Part shown: in pieces, positions 32,897-42,194 of the stretch
How the letters are laid out: each line of letters opens with the position of its first letter
Numbering within the stretch: the stretch's first letter is position 1
From: Pseudarthrobacter sp. fls2-241-R2A-127
GTDB taxonomy: Bacteria > Actinomycetota > Actinomycetes > Actinomycetales > Micrococcaceae
DNA: 64,000 nucleotides
NCBI RefSeq assembly: GCF_030209355.1
Contig: NZ_JARVSF010000014.1
Coordinates: forward strand, 17,794-81,793
Reading direction: 5' to 3'
Notes under the pieces: generated by a model
The model's database searches: none
The model's input: the letters and a program-made list of their open reading frames with translations, nothing else
Told to the model about the DNA's origin: nothing
Made by a program: the position numbers and the translations under genes

Positions 32897-33970
32897 TTAA
32901 GCGTTGCGTCGGGCAGCCAGGGCGGCTGCCGCGGTGATACCCAGCGTGCGGGCGTTGCCGCCCAAAACCCGGGTTTCGTCGTCGGCCGGGAGCCCGGCGG
33001 CCTGCACCTCGTCCACCGGGAGGTCCGAGCCCATGTCGAACGGGTAGTCCGAGCCGAGCATCACCTGCTCCGGACCAGCGGCGGCCACGAGAGCCTGCAG
33101 TTCAGCGGGGCTGTGGACGAGCGAGTCGAAATAGAGCTTCTTCAGGTAGGACGACGGCGGCTGGGCGCAGCCGTGTGCCTCGGGCCGGACCTTCCACGCG
33201 TGGTCCGAGCGGCCCAGGGTGGTGGGAAGATAGCCGCCGCCGTGCGCTGCCACAACCTTGAGCTCCGGGTGGCGGTCCAGGACGCCGCTGAAGATCAGGT
33301 GGGACAGGGCCACCGCATTTTCGGCGGGCTGGGAAACGGTGTTGGCTAGGTAGAAGCGGTCCAGCCGCTCGTCCAGCGAGCAGCCGAACGGGTGCAGGAA
33401 CACCAGGGCGCCCAGTTCCTCGGCGCGGCCCCAGAACGGTTCCAGCCGGGGATCGGACAGTTCCACGGTGCTGCGCCCGGGATCCCCGGGGGTGGCGGCG
33501 AACGAGCCGATTTCGACGCCGAGCAGTCCGCATTCCAGCACGGCGTGCTCCAGGGTTTCCACCATCAGGGCGGGGTGCTGGAGCGGGACCAGGCCCAGGC
33601 CGTTGAGCCGCTCCGGCGCGCGGTCCACAAACTCCCGCACCGCTTGGTTGGCGGCCTTCGCCAGTTTGAGGGCCAGCTCTTCCCCTGCGAAGTAGTAGAA
33701 GTGCGACGGCGACGGGGAGACCAGCTGAACGTCCACCCCTTGGGCGTCCATGTCTGCGAGCCGGCGATCCAGGTCCGTCAGCTGGGGCCAGCGTTCCTTG
33801 ATCATCCTGCCCGACGCTGCCATGGACTCCGGCCCGTTGCGCCGCAGTTCCAGGGCCTGCTGGGCGCCGAAGCCGTCGGGATCCGCCTCGGCCACGAGCT
33901 GCTGCAGGGCCGGAAGCAGGATGTGGGCGTGGACGTCAACGGTGGCGACGTGAACAGAATCGATGCTCAT
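32897..33970 (-). CDS. ACMSD-like amidohydrolase
   Basis: 357-residue metal-dependent enzyme of the amidohydrolase 2 family, like aminocarboxymuconate-semialdehyde decarboxylase and other ring-product decarboxylases. Zn ligands: VDVHAHI (HxH) at residue ~10, FLHPFG (His), AAHGGGYLP (His) and GSDYPFDMG (Asp). ATG at 33970 is preceded by GAAGGAGCC; a longer frame reads into the cyclase gene and is rejected. Gap of 10 nt to the cyclase gene, 11 nt to FAH copy 2. Confidence 0.9.
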   Translation of the reverse strand: MSIDSVHVATVDVHAHILLPALQQLVAEADPDGFGAQQALELRRNGPESMAASGRMIKERWPQLTDLDRRLADMDAQGVDVQLVSPSPSHFYYFAGEELALKLAKAANQAVREFVDRAPERLNGLGLVPLQHPALMVETLEHAVLECGLLGVEIGSFAATPGDPGRSTVELSDPRLEPFWGRAEELGALVFLHPFGCSLDERLDRFYLANTVSQPAENAVALSHLIFSGVLDRHPELKVVAAHGGGYLPTTLGRSDHAWKVRPEAHGCAQPPSSYLKKLYFDSLVHSPAELQALVAAAGPEQVMLGSDYPFDMGSDLPVDEVQAAGLPADDETRVLGGNARTLGITAAAALAARRNA

Positions 33971-33980
33971 GCTGGCTCCT

Positions 33981-35018
33981 TCATCGGACGGCGATCGGGT
34001 TGACGGGTGATCCGACTGCCCCGGTGATCGGGAGCGGGGCTGCGGTGAGCAGGAAGTCGTACCTGCCGTCCGCCGCGCATGCCTCGGCCAGCCCGTCCGG
34101 GTCCCACATCTCGCCCAGGAACAGGCCAAGGTTGGGGATCGCGATCTGGTGCAGGGGCTGGAAGGCGGCGTCGAATTCGTTCGGACGGACCTCGAAACCC
34201 CAGGTGTCGGTGGCGATTCCGGCGATTTCGTTGCGGTGCAGCCAGGGTGCAGTAGTGAAGGACAGCCCCGGGGCCGACCCGCCGGCGTAGTCTCCCCAGC
34301 CGTCGCGGCGGACCCGCGTGTACTGGCCGGTGCGGATTATCACGATGTCACCGCGGCCCACTATTGAGCTGGGGCCCTGGAGGTCGATGGTCCGCTGGAG
34401 GTGTTCCGGGGTGATGGCGAATCCGTCCGGCAGTTCGCCGTCGTTCCTTCCCAGTTCGGGGCCGAGCGCCCGGCCGACGTCGAGCAGCACGCCGCGCGTG
34501 ACGATCTTGGCGGCGGCGGTCTCGATGCCGGTCACCAGGTCGCCCTCCGAGGTGACCACGTCGCCGGCGGCGCGGCCGTTCCAGGCCTTGCCCTGGTCGA
34601 AGATGTGGCCCAGGCCGTCCCACTGGGTGGAGCACTGCAGTGGCATGGCGATGAAGTCGTCCGCGCCTCCGATGCCGTGCGGGAAGCCCTGGTTGCCGCG
34701 TTCGGCGTCCACCCCGGTGTCCGTCATGGTGTGGACGGGGTTGGTGCGGCGGCGCCAGCCCTTCTGCGGGCCGTTGGTGTCGAACGGCTGGGACAGCGAG
34801 AACGCCTCGCCCGTCTTCACCAGTGCCGCGGCTTCAATTCGCTTGCCGGCGTCGATGTAGTTCAGGGTGCCCAGGACGTCGTCCTGGCCCCAGCGGCCCC
34901 AGTTGTTGTGTGCCTGCGCCATGGCCCGGATGCTGCCGAGCGGGTCTTCACGCCGGATGACCGGGGAATCAGTTGATTCCCCGGTGCCGGTGGTCAATGC
35001 AGTGTCCTGGGTGGTCAC
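33981..35018 (-). CDS. Cyclase family protein (kynurenine formamidase-like hydrolase)
   Basis: 345-residue member of the cyclase/kynurenine formamidase family, metal-dependent hydrolases. The family motif is present as STQWDGLGHIFD around residue ~135, in place of GTHxDxPxH; GDIVIIRTGQY and LHQIAIPNLGLFLGEMWD are other hallmarks. GTG at 35018 overlaps the FAH gene stop by 4 nt. The place in an aromatic operon suggests hydrolysis of a ring-cleavage product or lactone (inference). Confidence 0.9.
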   Translation of the reverse strand: MTTQDTALTTGTGESTDSPVIRREDPLGSIRAMAQAHNNWGRWGQDDVLGTLNYIDAGKRIEAAALVKTGEAFSLSQPFDTNGPQKGWRRRTNPVHTMTDTGVDAERGNQGFPHGIGGADDFIAMPLQCSTQWDGLGHIFDQGKAWNGRAAGDVVTSEGDLVTGIETAAAKIVTRGVLLDVGRALGPELGRNDGELPDGFAITPEHLQRTIDLQGPSSIVGRGDIVIIRTGQYTRVRRDGWGDYAGGSAPGLSFTTAPWLHRNEIAGIATDTWGFEVRPNEFDAAFQPLHQIAIPNLGLFLGEMWDPDGLAEACAADGRYDFLLTAAPLPITGAVGSPVNPIAVR

Positions 35019-35974
35019 CGGACGCCTTCTCTTGTGGTTTCGTCCTTGCAGTGGATGAGTTGGGTGCCCAGGCCCGTGATGGTGCCCTCCATAACGTCCC
35101 CGTCCTGGAGCAGGCGGCCCCAGTGCTGGCCGTTGCCTGCAGGGCTGCCGGTGAGCACCAGGTCGCCGGGGCGCAGGGGCATGATCTGCGACGCTTCGCT
35201 GACCAGCTTGGCCACACCGAAGATCATGTCCTGCGTGGACTCGTCCTGCATGGACTGGCCGTTGAGCTTCAGGGTGACCTGGACGTCCTGCGGGTCGCCG
35301 AAGAACTTGGCGGGCACCAGCAGCGGCCCGGTGGGCAGGAAGCCCGGGGCGTTCTTGGCGCGGTACCAGTCCGAACCGATGGCGGGCATATCCTTGCGGA
35401 AAACGTATTCGCGGGTGGTGATGTCATTGACCATGGTGTAGCCGAAGACGTACTCCAGGGCCTCCTCCGGGGTGACCCGGAACGCCGTCTTTCCGATCAC
35501 CGCCGCCAGTTCCAGCTCCCAGTCATGGGACGTGGAGTAGGACGGCAGGGTGAGGTCGTCCGTGGCGGAGGCGATCACCGTCGGAAGGCCGATGAAGAAG
35601 TACGGCGTGCCCTGACCTGCGCGCTTGTCCATCATGGCGGCGGTCTTGGCGCGCACTTCCTCCTCGTCCTCGCCGGGTTCGCGGTGGGCTGCGGCAAGAT
35701 CGATCACGTGCTTGCGGTAGTTCGCCCCGGTCTGCAGGACCTGCGCGGGCTCCACCGGAGCAAGGATCTCGACGGCGGCACGCGCCAGGCCGGTGTCCTC
35801 GCCCGCCGAGGCGGCCAGGCTGTCCAGTTGGGGTTCGGTGGTGTCCCAGTGCTCGATCAGGGAGTTGATGTCCCCGTCCAGCGGCAGGACCCGGTCCTCG
35901 ACCAGCAGGCCCGCGTGGGCCTTGCTGTCGCCGGCTTCCTGGAAGCGGACCAGTGCGTAGTGCGTCTCGGCCAT
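35015..35974 (-). CDS. Fumarylacetoacetate hydrolase (FAH) family protein, copy 1
   Basis: 319-residue FAH-superfamily hydrolase. DWELELAAVIGKTAF gives the Glu-x-Glu metal ligands and GYTMVNDITTREYVF the Asp; VLTGSPAGNGQHWGRLLQDGD is the C-terminal signature. The N-terminal ~90 residues form the small domain usual for this group. It starts 7 nt after the dioxygenase gene. It differs clearly from copy 2, so each may act on a different intermediate. Confidence 0.92.
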   Translation of the reverse strand: MAETHYALVRFQEAGDSKAHAGLLVEDRVLPLDGDINSLIEHWDTTEPQLDSLAASAGEDTGLARAAVEILAPVEPAQVLQTGANYRKHVIDLAAAHREPGEDEEEVRAKTAAMMDKRAGQGTPYFFIGLPTVIASATDDLTLPSYSTSHDWELELAAVIGKTAFRVTPEEALEYVFGYTMVNDITTREYVFRKDMPAIGSDWYRAKNAPGFLPTGPLLVPAKFFGDPQDVQVTLKLNGQSMQDESTQDMIFGVAKLVSEASQIMPLRPGDLVLTGSPAGNGQHWGRLLQDGDVMEGTITGLGTQLIHCKDETTREGVR

Positions 35975-35981
35975 GGTGTCC

Positions 35982-37001
35982 TCAGCCCCGGCCCTGCTTG
36001 GCGTACGGGTTCAGGAGCGCTTCCTTCATTTCCGGTGATGCGCCTTCTTCGGTGGCGGTGAAGCCCTCGGCGGGCGGGAAGGATTCGGTCATGGAGTGCG
36101 GCATGGCGCCGTTCTTGTAGAAGTTGTTCGAACCTTCGGACGGCTTCCAGGTGTTGGCTTCCCAGTCCGGGACGTAGTTCCGGTAGCCGCCGGAGTTGAG
36201 CTCCACGCGCAGGCCGGAGGGGTCGCGGAAGTAGAGGAAGTTCTGCTCGCCGATGCCGTGGATGGAGGGGCCGTATTCCATCGGGGTCCCGTTTTCCATG
36301 AGCACATCCGCGGTGCGGAGCAGATCCTCGTGCGAATCTACCCAGAAGGCGATGTGGTTGACGCGGCCGGCGCGCTTGGAGGTGTCCAGGACAACGCCGA
36401 GGTCGTGGGACTTTTCGTTGGTGGTGAGGACGGAGAACACGGTGATGGGTGCTTCGTCCAGGTCGGTGAAGGCCATGACGCGGAAGCCCAGGGCTTCGTT
36501 GTACCACTTGGCGAAGCCGCGGACGTCGGAGGACGCTACGGTGACGTGGTCCAGGAAGCGGGGGGCGGCGGCGTGGCTGCTGCGGCGTTCCGGGCGGTCC
36601 GGGTAGGTGGATTCGAAGCCGGGTTCGGCCACGAATTTTTCCACGTCGTAGAAGAGGCGCATGTGGTGGCCGTAGGGGCCGGTGAATTCGTAGGCCTTGC
36701 CGTAGCCGTGGCCGCCGGCGGTCCAGGTGCCCTGCACGCCGGTCGTTTCAACGCGCTGGGCTGCGGCTTCGAGGGCTGCCTGGGAGTTGGTGCGCCAGGC
36801 CATCCGGCCCAGGGACGCTTCGGGGCCTTCGGTGATTACCAGGCTGTAGCGGTAGTAGTCGCCCCAGCAGCGCAGGTAGACGTTGCCGTCCACTCGGTCG
36901 ATGATGCGCATGCCGAACTTTTCCTCGTAGAACCGTGCCGACGCTTCGACGTCCGGGGTGGTGATCTCGAGGTGGGCAAGATGGGAGAGGGGAGTTTCCA
37001 C
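35982..37001 (-). CDS. Extradiol ring-cleavage dioxygenase, VOC family (catechol 2,3-dioxygenase-like)
   Basis: 339-residue two-domain VOC protein. Residues ~8-130 form the first, inactive domain (HLAHLEITTPDVEASARFY). The second holds the Fe(II) 2-His-1-Glu site: LDHVTVASSDV (His), RVNHIAFWVDS (His) and GLRVELNSGGYR (Glu). It should open a catechol-type ring next to the diol (meta cleavage). GTG at 37001 follows AAAGGAC; the longer frame includes untranslated sequence. It leads the five-gene operon; the substrate is unknown. Confidence 0.92.
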   Translation of the reverse strand: METPLSHLAHLEITTPDVEASARFYEEKFGMRIIDRVDGNVYLRCWGDYYRYSLVITEGPEASLGRMAWRTNSQAALEAAAQRVETTGVQGTWTAGGHGYGKAYEFTGPYGHHMRLFYDVEKFVAEPGFESTYPDRPERRSSHAAAPRFLDHVTVASSDVRGFAKWYNEALGFRVMAFTDLDEAPITVFSVLTTNEKSHDLGVVLDTSKRAGRVNHIAFWVDSHEDLLRTADVLMENGTPMEYGPSIHGIGEQNFLYFRDPSGLRVELNSGGYRNYVPDWEANTWKPSEGSNNFYKNGAMPHSMTESFPPAEGFTATEEGASPEMKEALLNPYAKQGRG

Positions 37002-37696
37002 GGTGAAGTCCTTTTGGTTACTGGCTGCGGTCTGATTGGTGCAGGTCCTGTAACCACAGTGCGACACCTCAGATATCCAGGGGAAGACGACTTTTTCTAT
37101 AGCGGCCATACGCGCCGTGGATGGTAAAGGCAGTCGTTCGCGATGGACTGAGATGCAAGGATCCTCATTGTTGATTCAGATTTTGGAACCCAGAACGGGT
37201 CTCTCCACGTTTCATTGCCTGGTTGTGCACACCGGCGGAGAACTCGTTTTTATTCGTCGCAACCCTGGTTCGGAGAGATTTCCCAGCCGCAACCACGTTC
37301 GCACAGCGGCACCGTTCCGGCCGCTCCGCCAGGAAACGCCGCGAGGCTCTCGAACACCAGCGTTTTTAGGCCAAGCCGCCTCACGTGCAGGGGACGTTCT
37401 GGTCTGAAAGTGCTGACACACACGTACCCGATACGTGGTCCCCACCGGCGACGCAACCCTCGTCCTGCCAGCCTGAGTACCAGGCTTCTCTCCAAAGAAA
37501 AGGTCAGCACGAGTTGACCGGCCGTCTTGTATGGGCATGCCCTGCCGGGACGACTTTCTGGCGGCGATCAAAGTTTTTGCCGTCAACTAGCCCGATTCGA
37601 CGATGGCCCTCGATGAGATCTCTGGCGAAGGCGGCTACGGGAAGGCACGGGTGGAGCATAGGCCTCTGCCCGGCCTGCTATCGAGCCATCCTTGCG
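37002..37696. other. Gene-free stretch between the meta-cleavage operon and the Rieske genes
   Basis: 695 nt with only frames of poor coding character. It should contain the promoter of the VOC operon. I see no clear operator; some parts may be decayed coding sequence. Confidence 0.45.
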
Positions 37697-38704
37697 TCAG
37701 GGGACTGCTATGGTCACTACCGCTGGAGCGGTGGGCGGATCGCTTGTGAGGAGATTTTTCGAGGTAACGGCGCGGGAAACGCAGCAGGCCATCTTCGTAG
37801 TGGCGGTCTGCTGGCGAGTGCTGTAGAAGACGTCCCGGTGGTCTATGGTGCCGTCAAGCTCGAGGATCCGGACCTCGCAGAGTCCGCATTCGCCCTTGCG
37901 GCAGCCGAACATCATGTCCGCACCGGCATCCTCTAAGGCTTCAAGCATGGAGTTGTCCTGTCCCACTCTGATTTCCAGTCCTAATGTGGGGACCTTGACG
38001 ATGAATTCTTCAGGCTGGTACCAGCCGCTGTTGCCGAAGGTTTCATAGCGCAGGTTGGGGTAGTTGAGTCTGGCTTCGGTCCAGGCACGGCGGACGGCGT
38101 CCATAAGCCGGATCGGGCCGCACATGTACAGCTCAGTGTCGGTCGTGGCGCTGGCGACGAGCTGCCTTACATTCAGGGGTGTTCCCTCATCGTCGACATG
38201 AACAACCAGATTCTCACCATGGAGTTGCTGCAGCTCGTCCAAATACGCCATCGCGGCACGGCTGCGGCCAGCGTATACAAGGGTGTAGTCCAGACGCAGG
38301 TTTTTCAGGATCCTTGCCATGTTAATCATGGCGGTGATGCCAATACCTCCGGCCAGCAGGATGTACCGCGCAGCTCCTACCCGAAGTGGGAAGTTTTGCA
38401 ACGGTTGTGTGATCTCCAGTTGGTCCCCGGGCTGAAGGGTGTGCATAAAAATCGAGCCGCCGCGGGACAGAGGCGTCTTCAGGACGCTGATAGCGAGGCG
38501 CCTGCCACCCTCGTTTGACTCCACGACCGAGTAGGATCGCCTGTCTTCACGGCCGTCGATGCGGACCCTCACGTCGATATGTGAACCAGGTTCCGCGTTT
38601 ACAGGGAGCTCCGGCGCGAGCACAATCCGCTGGATGTTGGTAGCGACGCTGCCCACCTCAACAACCGTCCCGTATTGCCAGACCTCTGTGTTTGTTGCTG
38701 CCAT
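37697..38704 (-). CDS. VanB-like oxidoreductase (ferredoxin reductase with 2Fe-2S domain)
   Basis: 335-residue electron-transfer protein for the adjacent Rieske oxygenase. FAD/FMN domain with RRSYSVVESN (residue ~56), NAD domain with ILLAGGIGITAMINMA (~115) and YMCGPIRLMDAVR (~200), then a C-terminal plant-type ferredoxin with cysteines in FGCRKGECGLCEV and CCVSRA. This order is that of vanillate demethylase reductase. Its start is 36 nt after the Rieske gene. Confidence 0.92.
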   Translation of the reverse strand: MAATNTEVWQYGTVVEVGSVATNIQRIVLAPELPVNAEPGSHIDVRVRIDGREDRRSYSVVESNEGGRRLAISVLKTPLSRGGSIFMHTLQPGDQLEITQPLQNFPLRVGAARYILLAGGIGITAMINMARILKNLRLDYTLVYAGRSRAAMAYLDELQQLHGENLVVHVDDEGTPLNVRQLVASATTDTELYMCGPIRLMDAVRRAWTEARLNYPNLRYETFGNSGWYQPEEFIVKVPTLGLEIRVGQDNSMLEALEDAGADMMFGCRKGECGLCEVRILELDGTIDHRDVFYSTRQQTATTKMACCVSRAVTSKNLLTSDPPTAPAVVTIAVP

Positions 38705-38740
38705 GTCTATTTCACCTGTTCAATTCTTGCCTGCCTCGCG

Positions 38741-39835
38741 TTAGGCGAGGGGGACGAGACGGCCTTCGGATTCGAGCTGGCGCTCGATCAGGCGGCGAAC
38801 CCACATGCCGCCTGCGTCGATGTTCAGGTTGTAGAACTCGTAGTCGGGGTTGGCATCGATGGCAGCCTGTTGGGCCGTGAGCATTGCTTCATCCTCCCCG
38901 AACACGCCATGGACGCCCTGCCGCAGCTGAGTGGTAATCAGCTGGCTGTCCAGGCGGTAGTTCCGCATGAAAGCCCAGAAGTAGTGGCAGGACTTATCGC
39001 TTTCCGGTGTGATGGCATTCATGACGAATCCGTTGACTCCCTGGCTTCTGTCGCCCTCAAAGGCTCCTGTGCCGGCTTTGGCCACTCCTACGTCGATGTT
39101 GATAACTGATGGGGATCGATAGGTGATGATTTGCCAGCGATCCACCTTCCCTTCGAAACCCGGAAATTTGTCCCGCATGTTCTTAAGCCAGAACGGCGGT
39201 GCGTCGATGTTGAACATCCAGCGTGTGACGGTGACGGTGTGGTCGTCGTGTGTAACCACGAATTCAGACTCGCTCAGCTCATCCTGTCCGATGGAAGAGG
39301 AGTGGATGAATTCCTCGTGCGTGAGGTCCATAAGGTTGTCCAGCACCAGCTGGAAGTTGCACGGTGCGTAGATCGTTTCACCGTCCCCTGCCCACTGAGG
39401 AGAATCCAGCTGGTGCATGTCGGGAACCAGGTCAGGGTCAGCCAATGTTGGGTCCCCGAGCCAGACCCAGACGTAGCGGTAGCGCTCCACCACGGGAAAG
39501 GATGGAACAGTAGCGCTTGGGTTGATGGTTTCCTGGGCCGGCATGGAGACGCAGCGTCCGGCTGAGTTGTACACGATGCCGTGGTACGGACACTGGATGC
39601 CATCCTTGCCGACCGTCTTGCCGAGGGATAGCGGTGCGAGCCTGTGCCAGCAGGCGTCGGCAAGTGCCGCGGCCTTGCCGTCCTCAGTGCGGTAAAGCGC
39701 CAGGGGGCGGCCGGCGACTTTACGCGACAGGGGGTTGCGTGTGACTTCCTTGTCCCATGCGGCGACGTACCAGACATTCAGGGGGTAACCGAGGACCTTA
39801 TTCGTTGTGGAACTTTGGGCGCTGACAGCCGTCAT
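38741..39835 (-). CDS. VanA-like Rieske non-haem iron oxygenase
   Basis: 364-residue oxygenase subunit of the vanillate O-demethylase type, expected to hydroxylate or demethylate an aromatic acid or ether. The Rieske cluster ligands are ACWHRLAPLSLG (CxH) and IQCPYHGIVYN (CxxH) at residues ~50-80; the mononuclear iron site is DNLMDLTHEEFIH near 165. ATG at 39835 follows AAGGAAAACC; the longer frame is leader. With VanB-like reductase it makes a two-component system; PadR control matches vanABK in Corynebacterium, but the substrate may not be vanillate. Confidence 0.92.
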   Translation of the reverse strand: MTAVSAQSSTTNKVLGYPLNVWYVAAWDKEVTRNPLSRKVAGRPLALYRTEDGKAAALADACWHRLAPLSLGKTVGKDGIQCPYHGIVYNSAGRCVSMPAQETINPSATVPSFPVVERYRYVWVWLGDPTLADPDLVPDMHQLDSPQWAGDGETIYAPCNFQLVLDNLMDLTHEEFIHSSSIGQDELSESEFVVTHDDHTVTVTRWMFNIDAPPFWLKNMRDKFPGFEGKVDRWQIITYRSPSVINIDVGVAKAGTGAFEGDRSQGVNGFVMNAITPESDKSCHYFWAFMRNYRLDSQLITTQLRQGVHGVFGEDEAMLTAQQAAIDANPDYEFYNLNIDAGGMWVRRLIERQLESEGRLVPLA

Positions 39836-39907
39836 GGTTTTCCTTAGATGTAAAAGGGCTTCAGCTGCACTACCGCAAACCGGGCAGAGGAGACAGCAAG
39901 CCGAAAT

Positions 39908-39923
39908 AACTATCACGATAGTT
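39908..39923. promoter_or_regulatory. Palindrome in the Rieske-PadR intergenic region
   Basis: AACTATC-AC-GATAGTT, perfect 7-bp arms, 72 nt before the Rieske start and 66 nt before padR. Probable PadR operator. Confidence 0.6.
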
Positions 39924-39940
39924 AGTATTGTGGGTCACAG

Positions 39941-39960
39941 AATATCTATCGATATAGTTA
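39941..39960. promoter_or_regulatory. Second A/T-rich inverted repeat, PadR operator candidate
   Basis: AATATCTATCGATATAGTTA centres on TATCGATA and shares the ATAGTT half with the first palindrome. Lies 30 nt before the padR start. Confidence 0.5.
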
Positions 39961-39989
39961 TTGGCAACAGTCGGAGTGAAAGAGGTTGT

Positions 39990-40577
39990 GTGAGTCTTCG
40001 GTATGCGTTGCTGGCGCTGTTGACAGTGGAACCCATGACGGGCTATGACCTGTCCAAACGCTTTGAATCTTCCGTCGCCTATGTATGGCATGCACCTGAT
40101 TCGCAGATTTACCCCGAGTTGAGGCGGATGGAGAGGGACGGGCTTCTAACCGGGGAGGAAATACCTTGGGGCCCGAACAGCAGGAAGACGCAGTATCGGA
40201 TAACTGCAGCAGGCATCGCAGCACTCCGCGAGTGGATGAACACCCCGCTGGAATACTCCCGGGAGCGGGATCCGGTGCATCTGAAGGCGGCGTACCTCGA
40301 GCTGGCCGACCCGAAGGCTGCGCGGGCACACATGCAGGCCCACATCGACTACCACACCCTCCGCCGGGAGCAGTGGGCGGCCATGATCAACGAACTGCGG
40401 ACCGGCACCAATGTGATGCTAAGTAAGCGCCTCGCCAAGACGCCGGAGTCGGACCGGCAGCGCACTACCGCTTACAAGATCTTCACTTATGAGGGCTTGA
40501 TCGCCCGCGCGCAGACGGAAATAGAGTGGGCACAGCGCGGTCTGAAACTGATCGATTCACTAGACGAAGCTCCTTGA
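39990..40577 (+). CDS. PadR family transcriptional repressor
   Basis: 195-residue PadR regulator with the winged-helix domain at residues ~3-85 (YALLALLTVEPMTGYDLSKRF, QIYPELRRMERDGLL, KTQYRITAAGIAAL) and a long C-terminal helical (Vir) domain. GTG at 39990 follows AGAGG. Divergent from the Rieske gene with two palindromes between, so it likely represses vanAB-like genes and itself until an aromatic acid binds. Confidence 0.92.
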   Translation: MSLRYALLALLTVEPMTGYDLSKRFESSVAYVWHAPDSQIYPELRRMERDGLLTGEEIPWGPNSRKTQYRITAAGIAALREWMNTPLEYSRERDPVHLKAAYLELADPKAARAHMQAHIDYHTLRREQWAAMINELRTGTNVMLSKRLAKTPESDRQRTTAYKIFTYEGLIARAQTEIEWAQRGLKLIDSLDEAP

Positions 40578-41004
40578 CGAGGAGCCACGCCACGGACCGC
40601 TTCTATGCCCGGAAAGTGGAATGATCCACACCTGCTTTCCCCATCCGGACGCTTCACAGAACCTGTTGGTCCTCGCATATGCTCCCGCATTGTCCCGGGC
40701 CGGCGGGCGGTAACCGGTCCCGGACAACCCTGTGCGGATGAAGAACATGGCCTGAAACTGCTGCCTGACTTCAGCGCCGCCATGTCTTCCGCGCGAGATG
40801 TACTAACAGAGAAGGTTGTGGTGACAACCCCGGCTCCGAAATCCGGGACGATCTCCGGGGGGACTGGCTTCAAGGCACGGACCGGTAGCCAAGGGCCGAG
40901 GGCATCATTCCGTCGGCCCTTTCCACACGTCCGTGTGGTGGAGGCTGGTCCGCCGGCTACCTCGCTTGCGGGGCATCCCAAATCAATGAAGAAGGGCCAT
41001 TCTT
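40578..41004. other. Gene-free stretch with hairpins
   Basis: 427 nt without a supported gene. It ends padR transcription and holds the promoter of the next gene; hairpins at 40891-40921 and 40923-40938. Confidence 0.4.
40891..40938 (+). terminator. Tandem hairpins
   Basis: AAGGGCCGA/TCGGCCCTT (9-bp stem, 40891-40921), followed by CCACACG-TC-CGTGTGG (7-bp stem, 40923-40938). The second is also a palindromic operator candidate. Confidence 0.45.
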
Positions 41005-42102
41005 ATGCACCGTAGTGAAGGGTCATCCAGCGGCTGTGGCAGCAGCGGCACGGGAACACCGCCCCTGGATGCGGTCGGTGGCATAAGTCCGGCTCCCAGG
41101 CCTGGCTCATCGGGCCCGAGGCCTATTTCTTTGCAAACACGGTTGCGGTGGGGCATTGCCGGGACGGGCGGGATTTCTCAGCAGGTCGCCGCGGACCTCT
41201 CCTTGGTCAGCAACGCAACCATCGCCGCTGTCTCCAGCCGCCATGCGGAAACTGCCCAAAAATTTGCCCGGACTTTCAGCATCCCCGCTCATGGTGATGA
41301 CTACCTCAGCATGCTCGACTCTGACATTGATGCTGTTTACATCGGCACGCCACAGGTAACCCATTTTGAGTATGCCCGCGAGGCCCTCTCCCGGGGCCGC
41401 CACGTCTTGTGCGAGAAACCGATGGGATTGAACGCGGTTGAGGTCAGGGAACTTGCCGGAATCGCCGCGAAGTCGGGAGTTTTTTTGATGGAGGCGATGT
41501 GGATGAAATTCAATCCCCTCTACCTCCGGCTTCAGGAAGTCATCGGTGGCGGAGCGATCGGCGAGGTCCGGGGTATTAGGGCTTCCTTCGGCGCGCCATT
41601 CCCTGAAGATGACTCAAGCCGCTGGAAGCCCGGGGGTAGCTCATTGCTGGACCAGGGCATCTACCCCGTAACCCTTAGTCACATGTTCCTTGGTACCCCG
41701 TCAACGATCACGGCAGCCGGCCTAAGGCGCGAAAACGGGATTGATGTGAGTGCAAACTTCACGCTCGACTATCGCAGTGGAACTTTCGCCCATGGCGCCA
41801 GTTCCATGGTTAACTTCCTGGACCAGTCAGCATCTCTGTCGGGAACTACGGGTTGGATCACGATGGACGCAGGGTTCTGGTTCGCATCGCAGTTCACGGT
41901 GCACCGTTTCAGTATCGAAACGGGTGAGACGACTGAGACCTTTCAGACCAAGCGGGAGGGGAACGCCTACGTACCAATGCTCCGCGAGGTGACTGCGGCA
42001 ATCCTTGATGGTAAACGCGAACACGCTCTCCACAGCCTGGACGAGACTGCACGGATCTTTGACACGCTGGATGAAATTCGTCGTCAAATCAAAACTTATT
42101 AG
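41005..42102 (+). CDS. Gfo/Idh/MocA family oxidoreductase
   Basis: 365-residue NAD(P)-dependent dehydrogenase for sugars, inositols or trans-dihydrodiols. After a 40-residue polar N-terminal extension comes the Rossmann motif RWGIAGTGGISQQ and the family motif VLCEKPMGLNA near residue 135 with its catalytic Lys. The C-terminal domain (PLYLRLQEVIGGGAIGEVRGI, GGSSLLDQGIYPVTLSHMFLG) resembles trans-1,2-dihydrobenzene-1,2-diol dehydrogenases. AAGAAGGG precedes the ATG at 41005. The unusual extension may mean the true start is later, but no better site is seen. Confidence 0.88.
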   Translation: MHRSEGSSSGCGSSGTGTPPLDAVGGISPAPRPGSSGPRPISLQTRLRWGIAGTGGISQQVAADLSLVSNATIAAVSSRHAETAQKFARTFSIPAHGDDYLSMLDSDIDAVYIGTPQVTHFEYAREALSRGRHVLCEKPMGLNAVEVRELAGIAAKSGVFLMEAMWMKFNPLYLRLQEVIGGGAIGEVRGIRASFGAPFPEDDSSRWKPGGSSLLDQGIYPVTLSHMFLGTPSTITAAGLRRENGIDVSANFTLDYRSGTFAHGASSMVNFLDQSASLSGTTGWITMDAGFWFASQFTVHRFSIETGETTETFQTKREGNAYVPMLREVTAAILDGKREHALHSLDETARIFDTLDEIRRQIKTY

Positions 42103-42194
42103 GTGAACCAGCAATAAGCAGCAGAGACCACACTGAGAATTAACGCCCCCGGCATACGGCGCTTCACGGTAGTTTGCGCACCACCGCTCTTAGG

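Noticed and set aside
37385..37936. Plus-strand frame overlapping the end of the VanB-like gene
   Set aside because: Its second half is the antisense of the ferredoxin domain; composition is not protein-like.
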